From: Tepidaquicella sp964564635 | GTDB lineage: Bacteria; Bacteroidota; Ignavibacteria; Tepidaquicellales; Tepidaquicellaceae | DNA length: 64,000 nucleotides | NCBI GenBank assembly: GCA_964564635.1 | Contig: CAZMAR010000001.1 | Coordinates: forward strand, 310,001 to 374,000 | Direction: 5' to 3' | In this document: one piece after another, positions 47,762 to 56,978 of the stretch | Numbering within the stretch: the first letter of the stretch is position 1 | Layout: each line of letters starts with the position of its first letter | Position numbers and translations under genes: made by a program | The notes under the pieces: model-generated | What the model saw: the letters and a program-made list of their open reading frames with translations, nothing else | The model's database searches: none | Told to the model about the DNA's origin: nothing

Positions 47762-48625
47762 ATGCGTAAATCTTTTTTAATGTTGATTACATTATTACTA
47801 TTATTAATTTCTGTTAACATTTATGCACAGTCTGAAGAAAATTTCATAATAAGTGGAAACGAAAAATTTGATGCAGAAGATTATAAAGGAGCTATTTCTG
47901 ATTATACAAAAGCAATAGAAATAAATCCAAATAACACCTCTGCGTATGTTATGCGTGGAAATTGCTATTACAATCTTGGTGAATACGAAAATGCTGTTAC
48001 AGATTTTTCTCAAGCTTTAGAAATAAACCCAAGTCATCTTAAAGCCCTTTTTGCAAGGGCAAACTGTTACAGAATCCTGAAGAAATTTGATAATGCAATT
48101 GCAGATTATACAACAATAATAGATATGGACCCTGAAAATTATGATGCATTAGGATTCAGAGGAATTTCATACTATTCAACACAAAAATATCAGGAAGCCC
48201 TCACAGATTTAATAAATTCTATAAATTTAAACCAGGACAATTTCAGATTTATTTGGTATAGAGGAAAAACTTATCTAAAACTCGGTGACACTGTAAAAGC
48301 ATTAGATGATTTCAATAAATCTATAGAGATGAATCCGAAAAATGCTTATGCATATTTCGACCGCGCAGGAATACATATAGATAAAGCAGAATGGGAGAAG
48401 GCACTATCCGACCTTAATACTGCAATTAGTTTAAATTCCAAAGATGCATCTTATTATTACAACCGTGGATATACTTATGAAAACCTCGGTAAATTATCAG
48501 AAGCATTGAGTGACTACGAAACTGCTTTAAATATGAACCCAAATTATGAAAGCAGATTAAAAGATAAAATAGAGGAGTTAAAACAAAAACTAACGGAAAA
48601 TAAAGAAGACAATACCAAGAACTAA
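47762..48625 (+). CDS. TPR-repeat protein, exported
   Basis: The 287-residue protein has a signal peptide (SFLMLITLLLLLISVNIYAQ) and then seven tetratricopeptide repeats that fill the rest of the chain. The repeats are of the 34-residue type with the consensus A-Y-x-x-R-G-x-x-Y-x-x-L-G-x-x-x-x-A-x-x-D-(Y/F)-x-x-A-I-E-(I/M)-N-P (for example AVTDFSQALEINPSHLKALF and ALSDYETALNMNPNYESRLK). It ends in a charged tail (ELKQKLTENKEDNTKN). TPR arrays are protein-binding scaffolds; the partner is unknown. ribD starts 15 bases downstream, so the two may share an mRNA without a shared function. Confidence 0.85.
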   Translation: MRKSFLMLITLLLLLISVNIYAQSEENFIISGNEKFDAEDYKGAISDYTKAIEINPNNTSAYVMRGNCYYNLGEYENAVTDFSQALEINPSHLKALFARANCYRILKKFDNAIADYTTIIDMDPENYDALGFRGISYYSTQKYQEALTDLINSINLNQDNFRFIWYRGKTYLKLGDTVKALDDFNKSIEMNPKNAYAYFDRAGIHIDKAEWEKALSDLNTAISLNSKDASYYYNRGYTYENLGKLSEALSDYETALNMNPNYESRLKDKIEELKQKLTENKEDNTKN

Positions 48626-48640
48626 TTTAAAATAGTTCTT

Positions 48641-49669
48641 TTGTCAAAAGACGAAAAATATATTCTACAATGCATTAAATTAGCCTTAAGAGGAAAAGGA
48701 AGAACAAAACCAAATCCTTTAGTAGGTTGTATTATAACTAAAAATGATAAAATAATAGGGAAAGGTTACCATAAATTTTATGGTGGTTTTCATGCTGAAA
48801 TCAATGCTATTAAAGATGCTTTAAAGAATAAACTTAAACTCGAAGGTTCAACTTTGTATGTAAATCTTGAACCCTGTTGTCATTATGGTAAAACCCCTCC
48901 TTGCACAAACGAAATAATAAATCATAAGATTTCAGAAGTCGTAATAGGAATAAAAGACCCAAATCCTCTTGTGAATGGAAAAGGTATTAAACAATTGATA
49001 GATGCTGGAATTAAAGTCAGATATGGAGTAAAAGAAAAAGAATGTAAAGAAATAAATAAAATTTATTTGAAAAATATAAAAAACAAACTTCCTTATGTAA
49101 CATTAAAAATAGCACAAAGTATCGACGGGAAAATTTCCTTAACAAATAATGAATCAAAATGGATAACAAATCCCGAATCAAGAAAATATGTAAAGAAATT
49201 AAGAAATGATTACGATGCAATATTAATTGGGCACAATACAGCACTTATAGATAACCCTTCTTTATTACCGGAAAATATGAAGGTTAAAATCCCATACAGA
49301 ATTGTGCTATCTGATATACCGGAAAAATTACCTTCTTCTCATAAACTTTTTTCAGATAAATATAATGATAAGACATACATTTTTTTCTCTGAAATAAGTA
49401 GAAAAGGATATTTAAAAATTTTGAGAAGCCTATTTGAAATGAACATTTATAATATTTTAGTAGAGGGTGGTGCATTTATTTTTTCTAAATTTATAGAATA
49501 TAAACTGTACGATGATATATATTTATTTATTGCAAATAAAATTATAGGTAAAGGTATATCCCCCTTTGAAATGTATTCAATAAAAGATTTACAAATGTCT
49601 CAAAAGTTAAAATTGATTTCTTTTAAAAAAATTGAAGATGATTTATTAATTTACTATAAGAAAGGATAG
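48641..49669 (+). CDS. ribD: Bifunctional riboflavin biosynthesis deaminase/reductase RibD
   Basis: RibD deaminates and then reduces the pyrimidine product of GTP cyclohydrolase II. The 342-residue protein begins with TTG at 48641 (SKDEKYILQCIKLALRGKGR). The N-terminal deaminase domain has the zinc motif GGFHAEINAIKDA and NLEPCCHYGKTPPCTNEII. The C-terminal reductase domain has LKIAQSIDGKISLTNNESKW, YDAILIGHNTALIDNPSL and NILVEGGAFIFSKFIE. Full length for the fused form. ribE follows after 5 bases. There is no room for an FMN riboswitch in the 15-base gap upstream. Confidence 0.95.
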   Translation: MSKDEKYILQCIKLALRGKGRTKPNPLVGCIITKNDKIIGKGYHKFYGGFHAEINAIKDALKNKLKLEGSTLYVNLEPCCHYGKTPPCTNEIINHKISEVVIGIKDPNPLVNGKGIKQLIDAGIKVRYGVKEKECKEINKIYLKNIKNKLPYVTLKIAQSIDGKISLTNNESKWITNPESRKYVKKLRNDYDAILIGHNTALIDNPSLLPENMKVKIPYRIVLSDIPEKLPSSHKLFSDKYNDKTYIFFSEISRKGYLKILRSLFEMNIYNILVEGGAFIFSKFIEYKLYDDIYLFIANKIIGKGISPFEMYSIKDLQMSQKLKLISFKKIEDDLLIYYKKG

Positions 49670-49674
49670 AAAAA

Positions 49675-50295
49675 ATGTTTACTGGAATTGTAACAGACAT
49701 GGGAAAAATTATCAAAATGCAAAAAGTCGGAGATAGTATAAAATTCACTGTGAAACCAACCAAAAAAAATTATCTTAAAAATGTTTCAAAAGGGTCAAGT
49801 ATTGCTATTAACGGTGCCTGTATGACAATAACAGAAAAGAAAGGAGATATTTTTGAATTCACAACTGTAAATGAGTCGTTGAAAAAAACCAATCTTGGCG
49901 ATTTAAAAATAGGTAGTTATGTTAATCTGGAGAAGCCAATGCAAATTAACTCAACTATTGACGGGCACATTGTTCAAGGCCATGTAGACACAACTGGTAA
50001 TGTTGATAGAATAATAAAATTAAAAGATAGTTGGGAATACTACTTTACTTTTCCCTCGACATTCAAAGATAATATTATTTATGTTGGTTCAATTGCAATA
50101 AATGGTGTGAGTTTAACAATTGCTCAAATAGAAAAAGAAACAAAGAAGAACATTCTTATAAAAATTGCTATAATACCTCATACCTGGAAAGTAACAAATT
50201 TTCGTTATATGAAACCAGGTGACAGGGTGAATATTGAATTTGATATGTTAGGGAAATTTGTTAAAAGAATTCTTGAGAATGTAAAAATCAAATAG
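49675..50295 (+). CDS. ribE: Riboflavin synthase, alpha subunit
   Basis: The enzyme dismutates 6,7-dimethyl-8-ribityllumazine to riboflavin. The 206-residue protein shows the two tandem lumazine-binding barrels: MFTGIVTDMGKIIKMQKVGD with GSSIAINGACMTITEKKG in the first, and TIDGHIVQGHVDTTGNVDRI with SIAINGVSLTIAQIEKET and GDRVNIEFDMLGKFVKRIL in the second. It follows ribD by 5 bases. Its last eight bases overlap the end of the convergent GT9 gene. ribAB and ribH are not in the window. Confidence 0.96.
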   Translation: MFTGIVTDMGKIIKMQKVGDSIKFTVKPTKKNYLKNVSKGSSIAINGACMTITEKKGDIFEFTTVNESLKKTNLGDLKIGSYVNLEKPMQINSTIDGHIVQGHVDTTGNVDRIIKLKDSWEYYFTFPSTFKDNIIYVGSIAINGVSLTIAQIEKETKKNILIKIAIIPHTWKVTNFRYMKPGDRVNIEFDMLGKFVKRILENVKIK

Positions 50296-51310
50296 ATTTC
50301 ATAATTTCTCTGTAAATTTTTTCTTCCTCAATCCTCTCAAAACATTCATAAGTCTTAATTGGACATTTCTTTCCACCATGTGTGGAACAAGGTCTGCACT
50401 TAAGACCTTTTATCTCAAATACAACATCATTCTCTCCGTAAGGGAAAAAGCCAAACTCGGGTATCGTAGCCCCATAAACAGCAATAACTTTAGTTTCAAC
50501 TGCATTTGCAATGTGTAAAGGAGCAGAATCATTTGTCAAAAGTAATTTTGAACGACGAATTAGTTCAGCTGATTGTAATAAATTTAATTTTCCACAAGCA
50601 ATATTTACATTTTTGTTTTCTGTTTTGTCAACAATATATTTTGATAATTCTATATCCCCTTTTCCACCAACAAAAACAATTTTTATATTTTCTTTTGCCA
50701 ATAAATTTAATAAACCAATAATTTTATGAGGTGGAAATTGTTTTGTGTACCATATAGTGCCCGGGGCTACTGTAATAAAAATATCATCAGGAAATATATT
50801 AAACTTTTTTAATAATAAATCAACTACTTTTTTATCTTCGTTTGGAATATCAAATTCTGGTCTGACAATATTTGTTTCTTTTATACCCAATGGTTCAAGT
50901 AACATAAGATTCCTCTGAATCTCATGAACATCTGTTCTGTATGGAATCCTGATATTGTAAAGAAAACTCATAGTTGAATTATCAAAAGAAACCGTCAATT
51001 CAGATTTTGAAAAATATGATAATAAAGTGCTTCGTAATGAACGATGTGGTGAGAGTATAGCATCATATCTCCGAAATTTAATCCTATTAGATAAAATCCT
51101 GAATGAACTATATCCCCTATCCCTTCCATGCTTATCATATACTATTATATTATCAATATACTTACTTCCATTCACTATAATACTTGTTTTGGGAATGCAT
51201 AAAAAATCTATCTCAGCATTTATATTTCTTTTTATAACCTGAGCAATAGGTAATGATAAAATTACATCACCTATATATGCTGTTTGTATTATTAAATATC
51301 GTTGCTGCAT
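50288..51310 (-). CDS. Glycosyltransferase family 9 (heptosyltransferase II-like)
   Basis: The 340-residue protein starts at the canonical GT9 N-terminus (RYLIIQTAYIGDVILSLPIA), which supports the ATG at 51310 although it lies 44 bases inside the acyltransferase gene. The donor-binding domain has ITVAPGTIWYTKQFPPHK, KIVFVGGKGDIELSKYI, LLTNDSAPLHIANAVETKVI and VYGATIPEFGFFPYGEND, followed by the cysteine cluster CRPCSTHGGKKCPIKTYECF. This resembles WaaF/RfaF-type LPS core heptosyltransferases. It is downstream of an LpxL-type acyltransferase, which suits an LPS role; sugar specificity is not assignable. Confidence 0.88.
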   Translation of the reverse strand: MQQRYLIIQTAYIGDVILSLPIAQVIKRNINAEIDFLCIPKTSIIVNGSKYIDNIIVYDKHGRDRGYSSFRILSNRIKFRRYDAILSPHRSLRSTLLSYFSKSELTVSFDNSTMSFLYNIRIPYRTDVHEIQRNLMLLEPLGIKETNIVRPEFDIPNEDKKVVDLLLKKFNIFPDDIFITVAPGTIWYTKQFPPHKIIGLLNLLAKENIKIVFVGGKGDIELSKYIVDKTENKNVNIACGKLNLLQSAELIRRSKLLLTNDSAPLHIANAVETKVIAVYGATIPEFGFFPYGENDVVFEIKGLKCRPCSTHGGKKCPIKTYECFERIEEEKIYREIMKSI

Positions 51311-52205
51311 CTGAATTAATAGATTTAATATTTTTAAACCTTCTGTGGAACCATAACCACTGAGCAGGTTCTTCTCTCACGGTCTCCTCAAGACATGCTT
51401 GCAATCTTTGTGTAAGTTCATCTATATTTTTTTTATTATATTCAATCAAGTCAGAATAATCTACCTTTCGAGATTTGAATATGTATTTAAGGTTTTTTTC
51501 CCTTCTTAAATTAGCGAAAACAATTTCTGTTTTATATTTCAATGCAAACTTTGCTGCCCCATTGAATGATGATACATTTACATTAAAAAAATTTACATAA
51601 CTTGAATATTCAGGATGAGCAGATTGATCTATCAGCATAAAAATAACCTCATTATTTTTTAATCTATGATATACTTCCCTGAGAGATACACCAATTTCAA
51701 TAGGTTCATATTTAAATTTCTCTCTTAACTTGTTTATTCTTTTATTCACATATAAATTAGTTTGAGTCTTCGCAATACAACTTGCTCTAACAGGAATTTG
51801 AGAAGAAACAAACCCACCAAAATATTCCCAATTTGAATAATGCCCACTTGTAATAATCAGACCTTTTTCTTTTTCTATACAATCAAGAATAAGAGATAAA
51901 TCTCCACCAATAACTGAAGAGAGTAACTTTTCTTTTGTTAAAAAAGGCATATACAAAATTTCAAATATAACGATGCATATATTTTCATAAGATTTTCTTG
52001 CAATTTTCAATTTCCATTTTTTATCTTTTTCGGGATAACACAAGTTCAAGTTTGTTAAAAGTATTTTTTTCCTTACAGGAAATAAAAAATATACAATATT
52101 AGCTATAATAACAGCAAACCTGCGAACAAAATATAAAGGAAAAAAACTCAGAAATAATGACAGAAAAATAATGATTAAATAAACAATCTTATGTGAAATT
52201 TTCAT
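51267..52205 (-). CDS. Lipid A biosynthesis lauroyl acyltransferase-like (LpxL/HtrB family)
   Basis: The 312-residue protein has an N-terminal membrane anchor (IVYLIIIFLSLFLSFFPLYF) and the HX4(D/E) acyltransferase motif in ITSGHYSNWEYFGGF, followed by the family blocks YVNKRINKLREKFKYEPIEI, VIFMLIDQSAHPEYSSYVNF, FNGAAKFALKYKTEIVFANL and EEPAQWLWFHRRFKN. LpxL-type enzymes add secondary acyl chains to the lipid A precursor at the inner membrane. The start overlaps the miaB stop (ATGA) and the end overlaps the GT9 gene by 44 bases. Confidence 0.9.
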   Translation of the reverse strand: MKISHKIVYLIIIFLSLFLSFFPLYFVRRFAVIIANIVYFLFPVRKKILLTNLNLCYPEKDKKWKLKIARKSYENICIVIFEILYMPFLTKEKLLSSVIGGDLSLILDCIEKEKGLIITSGHYSNWEYFGGFVSSQIPVRASCIAKTQTNLYVNKRINKLREKFKYEPIEIGVSLREVYHRLKNNEVIFMLIDQSAHPEYSSYVNFFNVNVSSFNGAAKFALKYKTEIVFANLRREKNLKYIFKSRKVDYSDLIEYNKKNIDELTQRLQACLEETVREEPAQWLWFHRRFKNIKSINSDAATIFNNTNSIYR

Positions 52206-53572
52206 ATTCCTGTTCCAAAAAGAGTAGCAGAATTTACTCTCTCAATTTTTACAAATACAAAATCACCAATATTATAATTTCCCTTAGGAATTATAACCGT
52301 TTTATTACAATCCGTCCTACCCATAAAAAAGTCCTTTGATTTCTTACTGTAAGATTCAATTAATATTTCTTTTTCTTTTCCGATTAATCTTTTATGTATA
52401 TTAAGAGAAATTTTTCTTTGCAAATTTATTATCTCCTCAAGTCTTTTTTTCTTAACTTCTATAGGAACATCATCTATAAATTTAAATGCTTTTGTGCCCT
52501 CTCGTGGAGAATAGATAAATGTGAAAGCACTATCAAATTGTATTTCTTCAAGCATTCGAAGAGTTAAACTATGGTCTTTTTCAGTTTCAGAAGGAAAACC
52601 CGCAATTATATCAGTAGAAATTCCAATATCGGGTATTAATCTTCTTGCTTTATGAATAATTTCTTTATATTCTTCTATTGTATAAAACCTATTCATCAAT
52701 TTGAGAATTCTATTTGAACCAGACTGAACAGGTAAGTGAATATATTTGCAAATATTTTCATTAGAGGCTATAGCTTCCAATAATTTAAATGATAAATCAT
52801 AAGGATGTGAGGTAGTGAATCTTATTCTTACTTTTCCAACTGCTTCCGCAACTCCAATCAATAAATCAGCAAAATCATATTTATCAAATTTATATGAATT
52901 AACATTCTGTCCTAAAAGAGTAATTTCTTTAACACCTTCGTCACTTAAACATTTTGCTTCTTTGATAATGCTATTATAACTTCTGCTTCTTTCCCTACCC
53001 CTTGTAAACGGAACAACGCAAAAGCTACAAAATTTATCACAACCTCTCATTATGCTAATCCAGGCAGTTATACCCTTTTTTCTCAAAGGGGTAATTTCAT
53101 CATAGGTTTCCTGCCTCGATAGTTTAGTAGCTGTTACTCTTCTTCCTTTTTTAGCGAGATTTATTAAAGAAGGTAATTTGCGGTATTCATCTGGACCAGT
53201 TATTAAATCTAAATAGTTGAATTCCTGAAAAAGTTTATTTTTAATTCTTTCAGCCATACATCCAAGAATACCAATAACAATATCAGGTTTTGTCTTTTTT
53301 AATTTTTTTAAGGAATTCAGGCGGCTATAAATTTTTTCTTCTGCATGCTCCCTCACACTGCAAGTATTAAGAAATATAATATCAGCATCAGAAATGTTGG
53401 ATGTCTCCTTATATCCAGTATCGTACAAAATCCGTAATAATATTTCAGTATCGGAGAAATTCATCTGACAACCATAAGTTTCTATATACACATACCCCCT
53501 GTTAATTGTTGAATTGTCAGACAGTTTATTTATTTGTTCGGACTCATCAAAATCATAAACTCTTAAATTCAT
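52202..53572 (-). CDS. miaB: tRNA-2-methylthio-N6-dimethylallyladenosine synthase MiaB
   Basis: MiaB adds the 2-methylthio group to i6A37 of tRNAs by radical SAM chemistry. The 456-residue protein has the three N-terminal cluster cysteines in ETYGCQMNFSDTEILLRIL, FLNTCSVREHAEEKIYSRL and GILGCMAERIKNK, and the radical SAM motif C-DKF-C-SF-C in MRGCDKFCSFCVVPFTRGRE. Later blocks ITLLGQNVNSYKFDKYDF, YIHLPVQSGSNRILKLMNR and DIIAGFPSETEKDHSLTL, and a C-terminal TRAM domain, are present. PFTRGRERSR and the tRNA-type N-terminus favour MiaB over MtaB or RimO. Between dxs and the acyltransferase gene. Confidence 0.95.
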   Translation of the reverse strand: MNLRVYDFDESEQINKLSDNSTINRGYVYIETYGCQMNFSDTEILLRILYDTGYKETSNISDADIIFLNTCSVREHAEEKIYSRLNSLKKLKKTKPDIVIGILGCMAERIKNKLFQEFNYLDLITGPDEYRKLPSLINLAKKGRRVTATKLSRQETYDEITPLRKKGITAWISIMRGCDKFCSFCVVPFTRGRERSRSYNSIIKEAKCLSDEGVKEITLLGQNVNSYKFDKYDFADLLIGVAEAVGKVRIRFTTSHPYDLSFKLLEAIASNENICKYIHLPVQSGSNRILKLMNRFYTIEEYKEIIHKARRLIPDIGISTDIIAGFPSETEKDHSLTLRMLEEIQFDSAFTFIYSPREGTKAFKFIDDVPIEVKKKRLEEIINLQRKISLNIHKRLIGKEKEILIESYSKKSKDFFMGRTDCNKTVIIPKGNYNIGDFVFVKIERVNSATLFGTGI

Positions 53573-53584
53573 CCGTAGAATGTT

Positions 53585-55504
53585 TTATTTTTTAACCCTA
53601 CTTGTTTCCTTATGAAAGAACATCTCCGTAACTTCTGCAATGCCGTTTGCATCAAGTTTCAGTAAAGAATAAAGTTCATCAAGAGAACCATGTTCTATAA
53701 ATTTATCAGGTAATCCATGCATTAAAATATCATTCTTATAATTATACTGTTCTGCATATTCAGAGATAGCCGAGCCGAAACCTCCAATAATGGAATTATC
53801 CTCAATAGTAATAATTTTCTGGAAATTATTAAAAACAAAATTCAATAAAACACCATCAAGAGGTTTAACAAACCGCATATTAACTACTTCAGCACTAATA
53901 TCTTTTTCGCTTAAAATTTCAGCTGCTTTCAAGCTATGATTTACCATATTCCCAACCGCAAGAATTGCAATATCTGTACCTTTCTTTAATATTTCTGCTT
54001 TTCCAATAATTAATTCTTTAAAGTTACCTAATTTCACTCCAATGCCTTCAGCACGAGGATATCTAATTGCTACTGGTCCTTTATTATACAAAGTTGCAGT
54101 ATAGAGCATATTTCTCAATTCATCTTCATCTTTTGGGGTCATAATTATCATATTGGGTATCATTCTTAAATATGATAAATCAAAACTTCCATGATGAGTA
54201 GGACCATCAGCACCTACAAGACCACCTCTGTCAATTGCAAAAATAACATTAAGATTTTGCAGTGCTACATCGTGTATTATCTGGTCAAAAGCTCTCTGCA
54301 AAAATGTTGAATATATTGCAACAACTGGTTTATAACCTTCAGTGGCTAATCCTGCAGAAAAAGTAACAGCGTGCTGTTCTGCAATACCTACATCAAAATA
54401 TCTATCAGGAATCTCTTTCTGTAAATAATTTAAACCAGTTCCATCAGGCATCGCAGCACAAACACCAATTAATTTTTCATTTTTCTTTGCAAGTTCAACT
54501 AAAGTTTCACCAAATATCTTTGTATATGATGGATTATTTGATTTCTTTATTTCTATTCCTGTTGTTTTATCAAAAGGATTTAATGCATGTAACTTCTGAG
54601 AATGTTTGTTTGCATACTGTGGTCCTTTTCCTTTTTCAGTAATGATATGCAAAAGAATTGGACCCTTTAATTTTTTAATATCCTCAAGAATTTTAACAAT
54701 TTTGCCTATATTATGTCCATTTACAGGCCCGAAATATCTGAATCCCAATGCTTCAAATAACATACCGGGGGTGATCATTCCTTTTAATCCGCCTTCTATT
54801 CTTGAAAGTAAGAGTTGCAACCTGTCACTTTTACCATGTATTTTCGTTGTAATATCCCAGATTTTATTTCTTAATTTATTAAAATTATCGCTGGTGATAA
54901 GTTCATTAAAATATTTTTGAAATGCCCACACATTAGGAGAAATTGACATTCTATTATCATTAAGAATAACGATTAAATCTTTCTTCAATATTCCGATATT
55001 ATTCATAGCCTCATAAGCCATTCCTCCCGTCATTGCACCATCTCCAATAACAGCAATTACCTTGTAATTTTCTTTTTTAAAATCTCTACCTGTTGCAATA
55101 CCCAAAGCAGCAGAAAGAGATGTACTTGCATGACCGGCGCCGAAACAATCATATTCACTTTCTGTTCTTTTCAGAAATCCACTAATTCCACCAAACTGAC
55201 GAATTGTTTTCAAAGCTAATTTTCTTCCCGTCAATATTTTATGAATATAACCCTGATGCCCAACGTCCCAAATAATCTTATCTATTGGAGTATTAAAGAC
55301 ATAATGAAGCCCAACAGTTAATTCACATACACCAAGAGAAGCACCTAAATGCCCTCCAATTTTGGAAATCACTTCAAGTAAATAATCTCTTATCTCATCA
55401 CATAAAATGGGGAGATCTGATAGTGATAATTTCTTCAAATCTTCAGGGTATTCAATATCTTTAAGAAATTTTGTTTTCGAAAAATCATATTCTATTTCTA
55501 ACAT
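53585..55504 (-). CDS. dxs: 1-deoxy-D-xylulose-5-phosphate synthase
   Basis: Dxs condenses pyruvate and glyceraldehyde 3-phosphate, the first step of the MEP isoprenoid pathway. The 639 residues match the family. Thiamine diphosphate binding is seen in KVIAVIGDGAMTGGMAYEAM with ILNDNRMSISPN; the histidine regions are GGHLGASLGVCELTVGLHYV and WDVGHQGYIHKILTGRK; the glutamate for cofactor activation is in YFDVGIAEQHAVTFSAGLA; and the transketolase C-terminal part has DRGGLVGADGPTHHGSFDL. It lies 11 bases after xseB, a common neighbourhood (xseA-xseB-dxs). It would supply precursors to the phytoene/squalene synthase at 34335. Confidence 0.97.
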   Translation of the reverse strand: MLEIEYDFSKTKFLKDIEYPEDLKKLSLSDLPILCDEIRDYLLEVISKIGGHLGASLGVCELTVGLHYVFNTPIDKIIWDVGHQGYIHKILTGRKLALKTIRQFGGISGFLKRTESEYDCFGAGHASTSLSAALGIATGRDFKKENYKVIAVIGDGAMTGGMAYEAMNNIGILKKDLIVILNDNRMSISPNVWAFQKYFNELITSDNFNKLRNKIWDITTKIHGKSDRLQLLLSRIEGGLKGMITPGMLFEALGFRYFGPVNGHNIGKIVKILEDIKKLKGPILLHIITEKGKGPQYANKHSQKLHALNPFDKTTGIEIKKSNNPSYTKIFGETLVELAKKNEKLIGVCAAMPDGTGLNYLQKEIPDRYFDVGIAEQHAVTFSAGLATEGYKPVVAIYSTFLQRAFDQIIHDVALQNLNVIFAIDRGGLVGADGPTHHGSFDLSYLRMIPNMIIMTPKDEDELRNMLYTATLYNKGPVAIRYPRAEGIGVKLGNFKELIIGKAEILKKGTDIAILAVGNMVNHSLKAAEILSEKDISAEVVNMRFVKPLDGVLLNFVFNNFQKIITIEDNSIIGGFGSAISEYAEQYNYKNDILMHGLPDKFIEHGSLDELYSLLKLDANGIAEVTEMFFHKETSRVKK

Positions 55505-55515
55505 AATAGTGTTGT

Positions 55516-55728
55516 TTAATTACTTTCCGATTTAATTTTTTCAATTTTTAATTCTGCTTCGCTTAACTTATCTCTGCATATTTTCAGAAGCTCAAGCGAT
55601 TCCTGATACAGAGATAACATCTTTTCCAAAGGGATATTCTCGGCTTTTACTTCTAACTCTTCCATTATTTCTTCAAGTCTTTTATATGCTTCTTCAAAAG
55701 TATTATTAGTTTTTTTCTTCGTTTTCAT
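55516..55728 (-). CDS. xseB: Exodeoxyribonuclease VII small subunit
   Basis: The 70-residue protein has the XseB fingerprint FEEAYKRLEEIMEELEVKAE, followed by IPLEKMLSLYQESLELLKIC and a final acidic-basic helix (DKLSEAELKIEKIK). XseB forms the helical cap that binds XseA; together they degrade single-stranded DNA to short oligonucleotides. Its start overlaps the xseA stop by 23 bases. Confidence 0.95.
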   Translation of the reverse strand: MKTKKKTNNTFEEAYKRLEEIMEELEVKAENIPLEKMLSLYQESLELLKICRDKLSEAELKIEKIKSESN

Positions 55729-56947
55729 ATAAGTTACCTTGTTTAATTTTCAATTTTTCTTTTTTTATTTCTGCATTTAATTCACCATCAAAAAAAACTA
55801 TTTCAACAAAATCCGCAGGCTTTAAAAACTTTTTTCTTGGAATTACAGTGTCATCCTTCCTTATATAGGTAAATCCTCTTCTCAATGTATGTTCAGGAGA
55901 AGTATTGTGCAAAAATTTCTCTATATAGTTCAAATTCTCTTTATATCTATTTATCTTATTACTTATAACATCAGAAACTGTTTTATAATTCTCATCTAAT
56001 TTCATCTTATACTGATTTAAAATATCTAAAGGTTTGTTTATTACATAACTGTTTTTAATTCTATCTATATTATCATAATAAAATCTGAACCACGTTTTCA
56101 CGGAATCTTCAATATAATAGTTAATTTGTTGTAATCTTTCAAGTAATTGATTCTTATCCGGAAAAATAATTTCTGCTGCAGCTGATGGAGTAGGAGCTCT
56201 TAAATCTGCCACGAAATCACATATGGTAAAATCCGTCTCATGCCCAATTGCACTTACTGTTGGCACTTTAGATTTAAAGACTTCTCTTGCTAACATTTCA
56301 TCATTAAAACTCCATAAATCTTCAATAGAACCCCCTCCACGAGCAAGTACAATAATATCAAGTTTATATTTTTCCTGATTTGCAATTTTCAAGGCATTAA
56401 TAATACTTTTTACTGAACCAGCACCCTGCACAGAAACAGGAAAAAGTAAAATTTCTACGATTGGATATCTTTTTAAAGTAACACGCTTAAAGTCCTCAAT
56501 AACTGCGCCAGATTCAGATGTTATAATTCCAACTCTTTTTGGGAATTCAGGTAATTTCCTTTTTCGTGACTCTTCAAAAAGTCCTTCCTGTTCTAACTTC
56601 TGCTTTAATCTTTCAAAAGCCAGTTGTAATTCACCTATTCCGGCGAGCTTAATCTCAATAATATCTATTTGATAACTTCCTCGAGGCTCGTAAATTGTAA
56701 TCTTTCCTCTTACAATTACCTGTAAGCCATCTTCAAGTTTAAAATTCAATAAATTGTATCTATAATTCCATAAAACCGCCTGTAAAGCAGAATTTTCATC
56801 TTTAAGTGTAAAATAACAATGCCCGGAAATAGCATGTTTTTTAAAGTTAGAAATTTCACCTGTTATATATATATCAGAAAATTCTTCCTGGATTATTAAT
56901 TTCAGCTTCTGAGTAAATTCAGTTACGGTTAATGGTTTTATATCCAT
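55706..56947 (-). CDS. xseA: Exodeoxyribonuclease VII large subunit
   Basis: The 413-residue protein begins with the OB-fold domain (LTVTEFTQKLKLIIQEEFSD, YITGEISNFKKHAISGHCYF) and continues with the catalytic region: LPEFPKRVGIITSESGAVIE, DIIVLARGGGSIEDLWSFND, EMLAREVFKSKVPTVSAIGH and ETDFTICDFVADLRAPTPSAA. A coiled-coil-forming C-terminal region ends in HTLRRGFTYIRKDDTVIPRK, as in the family. The ATG at 56947 is unusual: it follows the terminator-like hairpin of the tRNA gene by only six bases, so little room is left for a ribosome binding site outside the stem. Confidence 0.95.
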   Translation of the reverse strand: MDIKPLTVTEFTQKLKLIIQEEFSDIYITGEISNFKKHAISGHCYFTLKDENSALQAVLWNYRYNLLNFKLEDGLQVIVRGKITIYEPRGSYQIDIIEIKLAGIGELQLAFERLKQKLEQEGLFEESRKRKLPEFPKRVGIITSESGAVIEDFKRVTLKRYPIVEILLFPVSVQGAGSVKSIINALKIANQEKYKLDIIVLARGGGSIEDLWSFNDEMLAREVFKSKVPTVSAIGHETDFTICDFVADLRAPTPSAAAEIIFPDKNQLLERLQQINYYIEDSVKTWFRFYYDNIDRIKNSYVINKPLDILNQYKMKLDENYKTVSDVISNKINRYKENLNYIEKFLHNTSPEHTLRRGFTYIRKDDTVIPRKKFLKPADFVEIVFFDGELNAEIKKEKLKIKQGNLYENEEKN

Positions 56948-56953
56948 AAATAA

Positions 56954-56977
56954 AATAACCCCTTTTATGGGGTTATT
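56954..56977 (-). terminator. Hairpin between tRNA-Asn and xseA (terminator or attenuator)
   Basis: AATAACCCC at 56954-56962 and GGGGTTATT at 56969-56977 form a perfect 9-bp stem with a 6-base loop. On the minus strand it begins 1-2 bases past the mature tRNA end and is followed by TTTATT and the xseA ATG. It can act as a 3' end for the tRNA transcript or as a barrier to read-through into xseA. Confidence 0.6.
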
Positions 56978-56978
56978 G

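Noticed and set aside
48626..48640. Possible FMN riboswitch before ribD
   Set aside because: Only 15 bases separate the TPR gene from ribD, far too short for an RFN element.
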